Shown here: one piece after another, positions 20,553 through 30,608 of the stretch | Position numbering within the stretch: the stretch's first letter is position 1 | Layout: every line of letters starts with the position of its first letter | Assembly: GCA_028223755.1 (NCBI GenBank) | Contig: JAOIUY010000005.1 | Location: forward strand, 1-64,000 | Length of the DNA stretch: 64,000 bases | Source of the DNA: Pseudomonadales bacterium | GTDB taxonomy: Bacteria > Pseudomonadota > Gammaproteobacteria > Pseudomonadales > UBA7434 | Direction of reading: 5' to 3' | The notes under the pieces: model-generated | What the model was told of the DNA's origin: nothing | The model's database searches: none | What the model saw: only the letters and a program-made list of their open reading frames with translations | Translations under genes and position numbers: made by a program

Positions 20553-21155
20553 GTGCGCATTGTTTTAGGTTCAGGATCCCGCTACCGCGCGGCATTACTT
20601 CATCGAATCATGACCGACTTTGAAGTCGACAGCCCTAACATTGATGAAACCGCGCTAACCAATGAAGACCCGACAACACTAGCGATAAGACTGGCCACTG
20701 AAAAAGCGCACAAAATTGCCCCGCAATGGGATAACGCCCTGATTATTGGCTCAGATCAAGTGGCACTGCTGCAACACAAAGACAATGCCTTAGTCGAAAT
20801 ACTGGGAAAACCTGGTGATTTCGAAACAGCGCAACAGCAGCTTCGCAAGTGCAGCGGCCAATCCATCATCTATCGCACAGCATGCTGCTTACTCAATACC
20901 GCCACTCAACAGCAGCAAACCTTCCATGATGACTACATCTTGCACTTTAAAACGCTCAACAATGCTCAGATCAGCGACTACCTTAATAAAGAACAACCGT
21001 TTGATTGTGCCGGTGCTATCAAGTCAGAAGGACTCGGTGTCACTCTGATAGACCGCTACGAAGGTAACGACCCTTCAACACTTATTGGCCTCCCACTGAT
21101 TAAACTCATCGATGCACTGGGTAAAGAAGGATATTTTGTTATTAAAAATCAATGA
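20553..21155 (+). CDS. maf: Maf-family nucleoside triphosphate pyrophosphatase (YceF-like)
   Basis: Hydrolyses non-canonical nucleotides; the YceF branch prefers m7GTP. The N-terminus VLGSGSRYRAALL is the Maf signature, followed by ETALTNEDP, ATEKAH and the catalytic Asp region IIGSDQVALL. The start is GTG with GGAG eight bases upstream. At 200 residues it is normal. It diverges from yceD, an arrangement kept in pseudomonads, and the 160-base gap should hold both promoters. Confidence 0.93.
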   Translation: MRIVLGSGSRYRAALLHRIMTDFEVDSPNIDETALTNEDPTTLAIRLATEKAHKIAPQWDNALIIGSDQVALLQHKDNALVEILGKPGDFETAQQQLRKCSGQSIIYRTACCLLNTATQQQQTFHDDYILHFKTLNNAQISDYLNKEQPFDCAGAIKSEGLGVTLIDRYEGNDPSTLIGLPLIKLIDALGKEGYFVIKNQ

Positions 21156-21591
21156 CTTAAACGCGATCGTCAAGCCAATAGTCAGGCTTTACCCTTCTTT
21201 ACACAAGCTTTAACCTACTTAACCCGAAAATCATGATAATAAACTTCAAGCGATTAGATTTATTAAGCAACATATATTCAGCAACACATATACAGCAACA
21301 TACATCCAGAGACTTTATAGCAACAACAGCAGCAACAACTATTAATCATTGTTTTCGTTAATCATTGTTTCAGTAAGTATTATTGTAAGACTCCAATTTT
21401 ATTGCCCCTCCAGACTTTAAAATTACTCTATGCCCGCGCTAAGCGGGCTTTTTTTATCCTGTCTTACTGTCAACAGGCGTACAACAAGATAACAACAGGC
21501 GCACTGCAATAATGCTTATCGCTATAATGCCTTGTCTCACGATATACTTGCGACAAATCATTCATTCACACTTTATGCGGCGCCTCTTGTC
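21156..21591. other. Gap between maf and the CpxRA-like operon
   Basis: Holds the maf terminator (21432-21455). Before it lies simple AT- and CA-rich sequence with an imperfect direct repeat (TTAATCATTGTTTTCG / TTAATCATTGTTTCAG, about 21343-21376). A TATAAT box at 21523-21528 lies about 65 bases before the response regulator ATG and is a likely -10, though no good -35 box stands 17 bases before it. Confidence 0.45.
21432..21455 (+). terminator. Rho-independent terminator after maf
   Basis: GCCCGC / GCGGGC stem (6 bp, loop GCTAA) followed by seven T, about 280 bases after the maf stop. Confidence 0.85.
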
Positions 21592-22305
21592 ATGTCACAA
21601 AACATTCTTATCGTTGATGACGACACCGAACTCTGTCAATTGCTTGAGCAATATCTAACGAATGAAGGCATTAGCGTCTCGCTAATCCATGACGGCTTGG
21701 AAGCTGTTGAGCACCTTCAACAAACACAGCAGCAGAATCAGTCTTACGATGCCATCGTTCTCGACTTTATGCTGCCAGGCATGCAAGGGCTCGATATTCT
21801 ACAGCGGCTGCGAACCTTTTCATCAACACCCGTACTGATGCTCACTGCCCGCGGCGATGACATCGATCGCATTGTCGGACTTGAAGCTGGTGCTGATGAT
21901 TACCTTCCTAAACCATGCAACCCAAGAGAATTGTTAGCAAGACTTCGAGCTGTATTAAGAAGAACAGAGTCAAATATTGTTGAAACCCGTCCATCAAGCC
22001 AAAGCATTCATGGCATCACTTTAGACAGCGGTAATCGCAATGCTAACGTTAACAATCAGCTGCTCGAATTAACCAGCGCCGAATTTAATACACTCCAAGC
22101 GCTGATAAAAAATGCAGGAAAAATTGTTACCAAAGAAGAACTCACAGAAATAGCATTAAATCGAAAACATACTCGCTACGATCGAAGTATTGATGTGCAT
22201 ATCAGTAGTATTAGAAAAAAAATCGCTCATCATCTTGGCGATATCGAACTCATTAAAACCGTGCGTGGATCAGGCTATATATTGGTAGACCAAATCGATG
22301 TTTAG
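21592..22305 (+). CDS. OmpR-family response regulator, CpxR-like
   Basis: Two-domain transcription regulator. The receiver has the acidic pair IVDDD, the phospho-acceptor Asp in IVLDFMLPG, the Thr in LMLTARGDD and the Lys in LPKPCNPREL. The winged-helix output domain ends with TVRGSGYIL. I start at the ATG at 21592 (MSQNILIVDDD). The frame is open to a TTG at 21532, but the extra residues are not receiver-like. Its gene overlaps the kinase gene by eight bases. Resemblance to CpxR (envelope stress) is by eye; regulon not visible here. Confidence 0.88.
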   Translation: MSQNILIVDDDTELCQLLEQYLTNEGISVSLIHDGLEAVEHLQQTQQQNQSYDAIVLDFMLPGMQGLDILQRLRTFSSTPVLMLTARGDDIDRIVGLEAGADDYLPKPCNPRELLARLRAVLRRTESNIVETRPSSQSIHGITLDSGNRNANVNNQLLELTSAEFNTLQALIKNAGKIVTKEELTEIALNRKHTRYDRSIDVHISSIRKKIAHHLGDIELIKTVRGSGYILVDQIDV

Positions 22306-23638
22306 TCTTTACTGGAAAATATTTCTTGGCTTCTGGGTAACTAGCCTTATCTTAGGAAGCGGCGCTGTTTTTTTAAGTGATGCGCTACGCCAACAAAGTT
22401 CAGTTGAATTGCAAGGACTCACCCCCGTCAAGCTAGTCGATAGGTCAGTATTTATTGTGCGCCGCTTACCTGACGAAATTGCCGAGTGGCAAACTCAACT
22501 GGCTAAAAACGATATCCAACTTTACGTCGCTTACGAAGAAAAAAGTCCTCTTAGCACACCGATATTTATCGATAACATTCAGCAGATGTTCGATGCACTA
22601 AATACCTCTATCTATCAAACCGAGTCTACAGTGACGCGGCTTCGCGTTGGCCGAAAAGAGCGATCAATTACCGGTGAACAAATACGTTTTGTGCTCGACA
22701 TGCCAAGCACTAATATTTTAAAAGCCAAAGAGTGGGTTAATGATATCGGCGTGCAATTTACACTTGCATTAGTACTTAGTGCTTTAGTTTGTTTCGTGCT
22801 GGCACGCTATCTAACACGAAATATCCAACAGCTTAGTATCGCGACTCGCGCATTAGCCAGCGGTGATTTAAGCGCTCGAGCAACGCTATCCAACTTAAGT
22901 AAAAACGATGAGTTGTCACAGTTGGGGTTGGACTTTAATGATATGGCAACCGCGCTTGAAAACAGTATCGAAAACCAAAAACGCCTAGTACGTGATATCT
23001 CTCACGAATTGCGATCACCTCTAGCGCGATTACAAATTGCCCTAGAACTTGCTCGTCAAAAAGGTAGCAACAAAGAACTCGATAGAATCGAACAAGAAGC
23101 CATACGGTTAAATGAGTTAATTGGCCAGCTACTCTCTATGCCTGATGACTCAGCACCGCTTAACGACACCATCGATCTTGTTTTACTGCTAGAGTCAATT
23201 ATTGATGACTGCACAATTGAAGCTGAGGTTAAGCAAGTAAAACTATTGCTAATCACTGAGTGTAGCGAATCCCTAGTTGCAGCAACGGTCGCACAGCTGC
23301 ATAGCGCTATGGAAAACATTATCAGAAATGCGATTCATTACACGAGTAATAACAGCCAAATCACCATTGAACTGCATACCATCAACAATACATCTGGGAC
23401 GTATTTTCAAGTGTCCGTCAATGATTGTGGACCTGGCGTGCCTGATGAGGATCTCGAACAAATTTTTCAGCCCTTTTATCGAGTCGATAGAGCAAGAAAT
23501 CGCGAGACAGGTGGTTACGGAATAGGACTCGCTATTGTGCAGCGAGTCATTCAAAGACATAAAGGGAGTGTTAGTGCAAAAAATACAACTGCAGGGTTAT
23601 CGGTACAAATTTCACTGCCCGAAATAAACAGCGATTAA
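22298..23638 (+). CDS. Sensor histidine kinase, CpxA-like
   Basis: Membrane kinase partner of the upstream regulator. There are two membrane helices (about residues 6-27 and 152-172) around a periplasmic domain of about 120 residues, then a HAMP linker. The phospho-acceptor is in DISHELRSPLARL. The ATP-binding domain has the N box (NAIHY), DCGPGVPDED (G1), YRVDRARNRETGGYG and GIGLAIV (G2). Its 3' end overlaps that of convergent sppA by four bases. Confidence 0.9.
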   Translation: MFSLYWKIFLGFWVTSLILGSGAVFLSDALRQQSSVELQGLTPVKLVDRSVFIVRRLPDEIAEWQTQLAKNDIQLYVAYEEKSPLSTPIFIDNIQQMFDALNTSIYQTESTVTRLRVGRKERSITGEQIRFVLDMPSTNILKAKEWVNDIGVQFTLALVLSALVCFVLARYLTRNIQQLSIATRALASGDLSARATLSNLSKNDELSQLGLDFNDMATALENSIENQKRLVRDISHELRSPLARLQIALELARQKGSNKELDRIEQEAIRLNELIGQLLSMPDDSAPLNDTIDLVLLLESIIDDCTIEAEVKQVKLLLITECSESLVAATVAQLHSAMENIIRNAIHYTSNNSQITIELHTINNTSGTYFQVSVNDCGPGVPDEDLEQIFQPFYRVDRARNRETGGYGIGLAIVQRVIQRHKGSVSAKNTTAGLSVQISLPEINSD

Positions 23639-24606
23639 CGCAATTGTGGCGATGCAGCGTTAATCATACCCGCTGAAAAACTCGTGCCGATCCTGCGAGC
23701 AAACTGTTCAAACGGATTTGGCTGAACGGTATAATCAATTATATTATCAATACCAATAACTTCACGTGCGACATAACCAGCACTGCCAAGCCCATCAATC
23801 AAACCTTTTTCTAACGCCTGTTCGCCGGTCCAGATTAAACCAGAAAAAATTTCCGGATCATCCATTAGGCGCCCACCACGGCCACTCTTTACGACTTCAA
23901 TAAATTGCGCATGCGTCACCGCCAAGACTGACTGCCAAAACTCAACGTCAGTGTCTTTTTGCGACTGAAAAGAATCAAGAAAGGCTTTGCTTTCACCAGA
24001 GGTATAAACACGTCGATCGACACCAATCTTCTCCATTAAACCATCAAAGCCAAAGCCAGCACTGATAACACCAATCGACCCAACTAAACTCGCTTTATCC
24101 GCATAAATTTGATCAGCCGCGGCGGCAACATAATAGCCGCCAGAAGCACCTAAATCGGCAATAACCGCATGGAGTTTTTTATCAGGATACAAAGCTCTTA
24201 AACGATTAATCTCATCATTAATATAACCGGACTGAACAGGACTGCCGCCAGGAGAATTGATAGTCAAAATTACTGCCTTCGATGCTTCAGCTTCAAAAGC
24301 ACTGCGCAGACCTGACACCACAGTATTAGCGTTAGCTGGCAAATCGGCAGCAATAACACCATCGAGAGAAACCAACGCAACATGCTCACCACCCACCGAA
24401 GGAAGGCTAGCATCGCTCGGCATTAACGCACCAATAATCATTAATAAATAAGCGAAAGTAAGAAATTTAAAAAAGATTCCCCAGCGACGCGATTTACGCT
24501 GCTCAATCATCGACGCAGTCGCAACTTTCTCTAAAATCTTCCACTCAGGTTTATTAAGTTGTGCATCGACATTAGTGTCTTCGTTAGACGAACCTTTACC
24601 AAACAA
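23635..24606 (-). CDS. sppA: Signal peptide peptidase SppA, S49 family
   Basis: Inner-membrane serine peptidase that degrades signal peptides after their release. One N-terminal membrane helix (about residues 45-62) is followed by a single S49 domain. This is the short form of 323 residues, about half the E. coli SppA. The nucleophile Ser is in ADKASLVGSIGVI and the general-base Lys in TSGESKAFLD. The start is TTG with AGAGG eight bases before it. It lies next to the HAD phosphatase gene and rluC, as in Pseudomonas. Confidence 0.92.
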   Translation of the reverse strand: MFGKGSSNEDTNVDAQLNKPEWKILEKVATASMIEQRKSRRWGIFFKFLTFAYLLMIIGALMPSDASLPSVGGEHVALVSLDGVIAADLPANANTVVSGLRSAFEAEASKAVILTINSPGGSPVQSGYINDEINRLRALYPDKKLHAVIADLGASGGYYVAAAADQIYADKASLVGSIGVISAGFGFDGLMEKIGVDRRVYTSGESKAFLDSFQSQKDTDVEFWQSVLAVTHAQFIEVVKSGRGGRLMDDPEIFSGLIWTGEQALEKGLIDGLGSAGYVAREVIGIDNIIDYTVQPNPFEQFARRIGTSFSAGMINAASPQLR

Positions 24607-24658
24607 AATAAAATCCTCTTTTTAATTAACTAAAAATTTCGCTAGCTGTTGCACTATT

Positions 24659-25339
24659 TTAATCGAGTGCAGACCACTGCAACAACTGATCCATGCGATC
24701 TATGACCAGAGACGGCGCATACTGTTCCAATACTGAGACTTCATGCACACCATAACTCACAGCAATACGGCGCATATCGATATTAGCTGCCATTTGCATA
24801 TCGAAACTGGTATCACCAATCATTACCGCCTGCTCGGGAGTCATTCCCGTTTCATGCAATAACGCTTCAAGCATTACTGGACTCGGCTTTGAGGCCGTTT
24901 CATCGGCAGCACGCGTAGCAACAAACAAATCAACCAGATTATCAGCCGACAGCGCACGGTCGAGACCGCGTCGGCTTTTACCTGTAGCCACTGCCAGTAA
25001 ATGTCCCTGTTCTTTCAACTGCACCAGTGTCTCAATCGCACCAGGAAAAAACTGTGTTGCCCCGTGATGCTGTTTAAGCGCAACAAAGTGCTTCGAGTAA
25101 CATTCAGCAAATTGCGTTAAGCCCTTCTCATCAATACCGTCTTGCTGGTCAACACCATTGGTATAAAAACAAGAAAACAACTGCATCGCTGTTTCGCGTA
25201 AACCCAGACCAATCATCTGCGCACAATGGTCATCAGAGCGAGAAGGTAATTGCAGCGAGGTGATCGCCGCCTGCATTGCGGCAACAATATGTTCGCGACT
25301 ATCCGCTAACGTGCCATCCCAATCAAAAATTAATAACAT
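24659..25339 (-). CDS. HAD-superfamily phosphatase, phosphoglycolate phosphatase-like
   Basis: A 226-residue HAD hydrolase. Motif I is FDWDGTLADS at the very start, motif II Thr lies in LAVATGKSRRG, motif III Lys in SKPSPVML, and motif IV in MIGDTSFDM. A helical cap between motifs I and II makes it a C1-cap Gph/YieH-type enzyme. It lies between rluC and sppA as in pseudomonads. The substrate cannot be told from sequence; 2-phosphoglycolate or a general housecleaning role is likely. Confidence 0.88.
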   Translation of the reverse strand: MLLIFDWDGTLADSREHIVAAMQAAITSLQLPSRSDDHCAQMIGLGLRETAMQLFSCFYTNGVDQQDGIDEKGLTQFAECYSKHFVALKQHHGATQFFPGAIETLVQLKEQGHLLAVATGKSRRGLDRALSADNLVDLFVATRAADETASKPSPVMLEALLHETGMTPEQAVMIGDTSFDMQMAANIDMRRIAVSYGVHEVSVLEQYAPSLVIDRMDQLLQWSALD

Positions 25340-25384
25340 TCAATACTCATTTATCTTTATAAGTGCGCTTCAATGACGATAAAA

Positions 25385-26359
25385 CTAGCGTCGCCGAGAT
25401 TTAGCTTCTAATGTGGATAAAAAGGCCTGCCATTCGGGTGGCAATTCACTTTGGACTTGCAAGCGCCCACCGTCATAGGGAATATCAATAGCGCTGGCAT
25501 GAAGGAATAAATGCTTAGCACCCTGCCCAGCTAATGTCGCATTCACTTCAGCGACACCGTATTTCACATCACCACAAAGCGGATGACCGGCCACTTTGGC
25601 ATGGACGCGGATTTGATGAGTTCGACCTGTGACAGGCATCGCCTGAATAAGGCTGTACCCAGCATAATGTTGCAGCACCTTAAAACCCGTTTCCGAAGGC
25701 TTACCATCCGGGGCGGTCGTCACCATCCTCTCTCCCGACTGCAAAGTGTTTTTCTTCAATGGCGCGGTAACCGAATCTAAACCCGCTGGCCATCTACCCA
25801 CCGCTAATGCTGTATACGTCTTATTTACCGTCTTGTCTCTTAATGCCGCATGGCAAGAAACCAAAGCCGCACGTTGTTTAGCAATCACCAAACAACCAGA
25901 GGTATCCCTATCCAAGCGATGAACTAGCTCAAGAAATCGACAATCGTCGCGAACCTGCCTCAAAGCCTCAATTAAACCTAAAGATAAACCACTACCACCA
26001 TGCACAGCCAAACCTGCTGGTTTATTGATCACAATCAAATCATCGTCTTCAAATAAGATGGCATCGGTTAATAAACGAGCAAAGCTGGGAGAAACGCCAG
26101 GTAGCGGCGCTTTAGCCGCTAGATGTACGGGGGGAATACGGACAATATCGCCTTCACAGAGGCGATAATCAGGCCCAACACGACCTTTATTGACCCTCAC
26201 CTCTCCTTTGCGCAGGATGCGATAGAGACGTGAGCGCGGCAAACTTCGCAGTCTTGCCATTAAAAAATTATCTAGCCGTTGTCCTGCATGATCGCGTTCG
26301 ATCGTAACAAGTTCGACACTTTTCTGGACTATTTCCACAAAAAACACACTTCCTAACAC
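25385..26359 (-). CDS. rluC: 23S rRNA pseudouridine synthase RluC
   Basis: Isomerises uridines at positions 955, 2504 and 2580 (E. coli numbering) of 23S rRNA. An N-terminal S4 RNA-binding domain (RLYRILRKGEVRVNKGRV) is followed by the catalytic domain with the Asp in LVHRLDRDTSGCL and GRTHQIRVH. At 324 residues it is normal. The first codon of the frame is GTG at 26359; another GTG at 26338 has a possible AGGA 12 bases before it, so the exact start is uncertain. It diverges from rne, as in most gammaproteobacteria. Confidence 0.94.
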   Translation of the reverse strand: MLGSVFFVEIVQKSVELVTIERDHAGQRLDNFLMARLRSLPRSRLYRILRKGEVRVNKGRVGPDYRLCEGDIVRIPPVHLAAKAPLPGVSPSFARLLTDAILFEDDDLIVINKPAGLAVHGGSGLSLGLIEALRQVRDDCRFLELVHRLDRDTSGCLVIAKQRAALVSCHAALRDKTVNKTYTALAVGRWPAGLDSVTAPLKKNTLQSGERMVTTAPDGKPSETGFKVLQHYAGYSLIQAMPVTGRTHQIRVHAKVAGHPLCGDVKYGVAEVNATLAGQGAKHLFLHASAIDIPYDGGRLQVQSELPPEWQAFLSTLEAKSRRR

Positions 26360-26898
26360 TCTAACCGTTGTTCAGGGCAAAGAATGAATTAAAAAATCAA
26401 AGCAATTGAGGTACTTAAAGGATAATGTTACGATGACTTCTGCTTTTTTAGGCTCGAATTACCAAAGCCAACAAACGCGGAGCTTATCAGATTTTTGAGG
26501 CTCTGTTGTATTGATTTTCGACGCACACGCTCGAACGACACAAAGAAAGCAAAGAATAAGCACGTGTTCTGTCTAATTGAGTTTGCACTGATTAATTTCG
26601 CTTTGTTAGCTAACGGTTTTAACTAACATTTTTCGTTAACAGTCACCTCAACGAGTAATCAGCATAAGCCAAAGAGCTGTGCGGTACTTTTACAGAGCAT
26701 TAATCCGCTAATAACAGACGGATGAACTAAACTTAAAGGTAGGCAACTTCTGCCCTGCAGCATCGCCCCCAAGAGTGAACTTTTTGGTTGTGCGATAGCC
26801 ATAGGACTCGTTGCCACTCAATGACAGAAATTGAAGTGAGTCATTTAAGGCGAAAATCGTATCACGGAAGGTAGATACTTAACGCTAAGGTTTTCGAA

Positions 26899-26933
26899 GG
26901 TTGAATAGACTGAGCTTATGGTCTGGTTCAACC
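26899..26933 (+). other. Hairpin in the rluC-rne gap
   Basis: GGTTGAA / TTCAACC (7 bp) closes an inner AGAC / GTCT (4 bp) with a 10-base loop, a compact hairpin nearly 1 kb before rne. It may belong to the rne leader RNA, or to an independent small transcript. Confidence 0.45.
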
Positions 26934-27082
26934 AAAAAGTCTAAGGTTCAGCGATACTAAAATTTACGTTAGTTGCTGCCAGACGAATAACTGCAAGGCC
27001 TCGCCAGTTAATACAGATAAAGCGAGAGCAAAGACATTAGCACCAAGATGGCAATGGAATCGCAATCTTGGATTGATTTTTT

Positions 27083-27139
27083 AATTATTACGTAACTATC
27101 TTTTAAATATTACGCAACTTTTTTTTAATATTACGCAGC
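27083..27139. repeat. Three phased repeats with core TTACGYARC
   Basis: The units AATTATTACGTAAC, AAATATTACGCAAC and TAATATTACGCAGC begin 22 and 21 bases apart, about two helical turns each. The first contains the palindrome TTACGTAA. Regular spacing suggests binding sites for a regulator on one face of the DNA. No known operator is recognised. Confidence 0.6.
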
Positions 27140-27867
27140 AACAGTGATAAAGCTTTCGACAAAACGTATCCAAGCAAAATGCTGAGATAATGTTTGTCCA
27201 AGCCCATCTTGACGAATCGAGCGAGCAATTCATCTTACCAAGATCAATTGCTAGGCATGAAAAGTTTAGACAGCGCAAACGCTAACATCTAGCGGCGCAG
27301 TTGAGTTATCACCAAGCGATAGAGGAATTATTTAGCCGGCACTCAATCAAAACACAAGAACTGATGTGTAGATTGATTCCACGGATGCAACACTAGCAAT
27401 AGCGATTGCACGTGGCCGCCAGCAAAGCAGTGAACAACACTGCCTAACAAAGAAGAAGCGCCATCGATGCGCTCTACCCCAAAGTCAATCGGGGTAAGAT
27501 AAGCATCGAGCGTAGACGACAACAGAAAATGGATCCGCTCGTATTATCGGCCGTCAATCGCCGTCGAGCTCAACCTACGTTTTACACAAAGCCTAACCGC
27601 TTTAAAGTAAACCTTCTGTACCATCTGCGGCGCGAGCATCTCACAACCTTTATTAGGTTATGAACAAGGTATATCCACGGCAACCGGTTCACCCCGAAAG
27701 CCCTGTCACTTACCTAGTTGCTACCCCTTCATTGCTAGACTTCCCAACATCTCGCCTGGTTTAACCCACAGTCTCAATATTTTCATTCTTTCCGCCTCGC
27801 TTTTTCGTCTCTATCGAGCTCACTGCGCGAATAATCGCGATTGTTGCCCCAAGTGAAGAGACACATT

Positions 27868-30537
27868 ATGAAACGCATGTTAATTAACGCCACACAACCT
27901 GAAGAACTTAGGGTTGCTATGGTAGATGGTCAAAAACTGTATGACCTTGATATTGAAAACCGCACCCGCATTCAAAAGAAAGCCAGTGTTTATAAAGGCA
28001 AGATCACTCGTGTAGAGCCAAGCCTTGAAGCCGCCTTTGTCGACTTCGGCGCAGAGCGCCACGGATTTCTGCCATTAAAAGAAATTGCCCGCGAATACTT
28101 TTACCGCTCGCCCCCTAACAGTCAGGGTCGAATGAAAATTAAGGATGTCGTTAAAGAAGGCACCGAAGTTATTGTTCAAGTTGAAAAAGAAGAACGCGGT
28201 GCTAAAGGCGCAGCGCTCAGCACGTTTATCAGCTTAGCTGGACGATACATGGTGTTAATGCCTAACAACCCTAAAGCGGGTGGCATTTCTCGTCGAATTG
28301 AAGGTGAAGAGCGCGATCAACTTCGCGACGCAATGAGTAACCTTGAAATACCCAAAGGTATGGGCGTTATCGTCCGCACAGCGGGTATTGGCAAAAGCTC
28401 TGAAGAGCTACAGTGGGATTTAAGCTACCTATTAACTATCTGGGATGCTGTCCAAGCCGCTGCCGAACCAAAACCTGCACCTTTTCTTTTATTCCAAGAA
28501 AGCAATGTTATCGTAAGAGCGATCCGCGATTATGTGCGCAAAGATATCGGTGAAGTGCTTATCGATGGCTCCGACGCCTACGAAGAAGCTTCGCAGTTTG
28601 TTGCAAAGGTTATGCCCCACTACGCAAGCAAAATTAAGCAGTACAGCGGTGAGATTCCACTCTTCAACCGCTACCAAGTTGAAAGCCAAATCGAAACTGC
28701 CTTTCAACGTGAAGTGCAATTACCTTCTGGCGGCTCAATTGTTATTGATCCAACTGAGGCTATGGTCGCTATCGATATTAACTCCGCCAGAGCAACACGC
28801 GGCAGTGATATCGAAGAAACCGCACTGCAAACCAACTTAGAAGCCGCTGATGAGATTGCTCGCCAGCTGCGCTTAAGAGATATGGGTGGTTTGATCGTTA
28901 TCGACTTTATCGATATGTCATCTAACCGCAATCAACGCGCTGTAGAAAATCGCATGCGTGATGCATTAGAAGCTGATCGCGCCCGCGTTCAAGTAGGCCG
29001 CATTTCTCGCTTTGGTTTATTAGAAATGTCTCGCCAGCGTTTACGCCCTTCATTAGGCGAAACAATAGCTACTGTCTGCCCTCGTTGTGATGGCCAAGGG
29101 ACTATCCGTGACACCAAATCACTGGCACTTGTTATTCTTAGACTGATTCAAGACGAAGCACAAAAAGATCGTAGCGCAGAAATCCGCTCCATGGTGCCCG
29201 TCGATGTAGCTACCTACTTATTAAATGAAAAGCGTTCAGCTATTCGCTCAATTGAAAAAGCCAATAAACTGCGTGTTTTAGTTATTCCTAACCCAGCCCT
29301 AGTAACACCTCATTACGAAGTTGTTCGTTTACGAGATGACGACACTGAAGCTGGTGAAGTGGTGAGTTACGATATTGTTAGCGATGCTGAAGTCGAAGAA
29401 TCTATTTTAGATGCTAGAGAAGTCACCATTGAGCAGCCCGTTGCTGCCGTTCAGCCCTCTAAACTTACAAGCCAAGCACCCAGCCGACCATCAGCTGCGG
29501 CGCCAGTAGAAAATACTGATGCTAAACCCGGTTTGCTCAAGCGCATACTAACGGCGTTATTTAGCAGCCCGAATCAAGAAGAATCTAAGCCAGCAGACAA
29601 GCCCACTCGGCCGAGCAATCGAAAAGGTCGCGGTAACAACAATAAACGTCGCCAAGATCAACGCGGTAATCGTGGCAATGCCAAAAATCGAAATGATGAA
29701 GGCGGTAGAAAACCACGCAACAACCAACAAGAGTCTAAAAACGCCAATCAGAAGAGCGAACGTCGTAGCGCTAATGATGATAACGAGAGTCCAAAACCAC
29801 GCTCTAATCGACGCAGAGGCGGACGAGGACGTGGCGGCGAAGGTAACAACAAGACAGCTGAAAAAAATCAAAATAATGCGGTAGCAGAAAACACTGAAAC
29901 AACAGCTAGTGATTCGACTGACGCGCCAAGAAAGCGTCCAGATAATCAACGTGCTCGATCTTCACGTGGCCCAAGACGCCGTGGTGGAAGACGCAGTGAA
30001 GCCAGTAACGAGGCGAAAGCAAATGACCATAACGAAGCGACTGCTAATGATGTAAACGGTAACGTTGCGACTGCAGAATCAGCTAGTGCAGCGATACCAT
30101 CACCTGCACCTGCGCCAGTCGAAGTGGCTGAAAAAGCAAGTGCGCCAGTGATAGAAACCGCATCAACAACTGCTGAAGCGCCTGCACCTAAACCTGCCGC
30201 AGCAGAACCTGTAGAAGCTGCGCCAGTAGTAGAGTCTCAACCCGAGCTTCAAGTAGAGTCTCAACCTGCACCTCAAGTAGAGTCTCAACCCGAACTTAAA
30301 ATAGAGTCTCAACCTGCACCACATAAAGAATCGCAAACAGCACCACAAGCAGAATCGCCAGACCAACGTGCAAACAATGACCCTCGCGTCAAGCAAGCAA
30401 AGAAAGCTGAGCATCAAATAGCTACCAGCACACTAGACATAAGTGTTAGTAAGCCATTAGTTGCAGATACTGCTGATTTACCAACGAAAGATGTCAAACG
30501 CGCCTCAAACGATCCAAGAGCGAACCGTACATCTTGA
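27868..30537 (+). CDS. rne: Ribonuclease E
   Basis: Essential endoribonuclease and scaffold of the RNA degradosome. The N-terminal half has the S1 domain (from about residue 35), the DNase I-like part with catalytic Asp residues in VAIDINSAR and IVIDFIDM, and the zinc-link CPRCDGQGT. The C-terminal half is disordered: Arg/Asn-rich RNA-binding stretches, then Ala/Pro/Glu-rich sequence with an 8-residue tandem repeat. I start at the ATG at 27868 ([13 protein letters not shown]), with GAAGAG upstream; the frame is open to a TTG at 27841. About 889 residues, shorter than E. coli RNase E. Confidence 0.96.
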   Translation: MKRMLINATQPEELRVAMVDGQKLYDLDIENRTRIQKKASVYKGKITRVEPSLEAAFVDFGAERHGFLPLKEIAREYFYRSPPNSQGRMKIKDVVKEGTEVIVQVEKEERGAKGAALSTFISLAGRYMVLMPNNPKAGGISRRIEGEERDQLRDAMSNLEIPKGMGVIVRTAGIGKSSEELQWDLSYLLTIWDAVQAAAEPKPAPFLLFQESNVIVRAIRDYVRKDIGEVLIDGSDAYEEASQFVAKVMPHYASKIKQYSGEIPLFNRYQVESQIETAFQREVQLPSGGSIVIDPTEAMVAIDINSARATRGSDIEETALQTNLEAADEIARQLRLRDMGGLIVIDFIDMSSNRNQRAVENRMRDALEADRARVQVGRISRFGLLEMSRQRLRPSLGETIATVCPRCDGQGTIRDTKSLALVILRLIQDEAQKDRSAEIRSMVPVDVATYLLNEKRSAIRSIEKANKLRVLVIPNPALVTPHYEVVRLRDDDTEAGEVVSYDIVSDAEVEESILDAREVTIEQPVAAVQPSKLTSQAPSRPSAAAPVENTDAKPGLLKRILTALFSSPNQEESKPADKPTRPSNRKGRGNNNKRRQDQRGNRGNAKNRNDEGGRKPRNNQQESKNANQKSERRSANDDNESPKPRSNRRRGGRGRGGEGNNKTAEKNQNNAVAENTETTASDSTDAPRKRPDNQRARSSRGPRRRGGRRSEASNEAKANDHNEATANDVNGNVATAESASAAIPSPAPAPVEVAEKASAPVIETASTTAEAPAPKPAAAEPVEAAPVVESQPELQVESQPAPQVESQPELKIESQPAPHKESQTAPQAESPDQRANNDPRVKQAKKAEHQIATSTLDISVSKPLVADTADLPTKDVKRASNDPRANRTS
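30229..30348 (+). repeat. 24-base tandem repeat in the rne C-terminal region
   Basis: Five consecutive 24-base units encode [32 protein letters not shown] and KESQTAPQ. The units alternate PEL and PAP, suggesting an older 48-base duplication. The region is predicted to be disordered and probably varies in length between strains. Confidence 0.8.
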
Positions 30538-30564
30538 TAGCGACAGTTTACGGCGAAAAAGGCC

Positions 30565-30592
30565 TTGCCAGATAAAAATGGCAAGGTATACT
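30565..30592 (+). promoter_or_regulatory. Candidate tRNA-Ser promoter overlapping a hairpin after rne
   Basis: TTGCCA (30565-30570), 16 bases and TATACT (30587-30592) precede the tRNA by 16 bases. The spacer is the hairpin CCTTGCCA / TGGCAAGG (30563-30586), which would also form at the 3' end of the rne message but has no T-tract. Confidence 0.5.
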
Positions 30593-30608
30593 TGCGCCTG
30601 ATTTTTCC

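Larger units (their letters stand above)
26360..27867. other. Long non-coding region between rluC and rne, probable structured rne leader
   Basis: About 1.5 kb with no believable gene on either strand; only short chance frames occur. In E. coli the gap holds rluC and rne promoters and a 0.36-kb rne 5' leader through which RNase E controls its own message, but here the gap is several times longer. Visible structure includes a strong hairpin at 26899-26933, three phased repeats at 27083-27139, a TACCCC / GGGGTA hairpin at 27475-27496, and a small AACCT / AGGTT hairpin near 27643-27660. I saw no clear promoter or terminator. A decayed gene remnant cannot be ruled out. Confidence 0.55.

Noticed and set aside
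21343-21376. Direct repeat TTAATCATTGTTTTCG / TTAATCATTGTTTCAG taken as an operator
   Set aside because: Only two imperfect units in simple AT-rich sequence with CA runs nearby; more likely slippage.
27096-27278. 60-codon minus-strand frame in the rluC-rne gap
   Set aside because: Cys-rich, no ribosome site, no recognisable family; looks like chance in AT-rich non-coding DNA.
30163-30417. Minus-strand frame rich in Arg, Leu and Cys opposite the end of rne
   Set aside because: Its repeats are the reverse of the rne 24-base tandem repeat, so it is a shadow.
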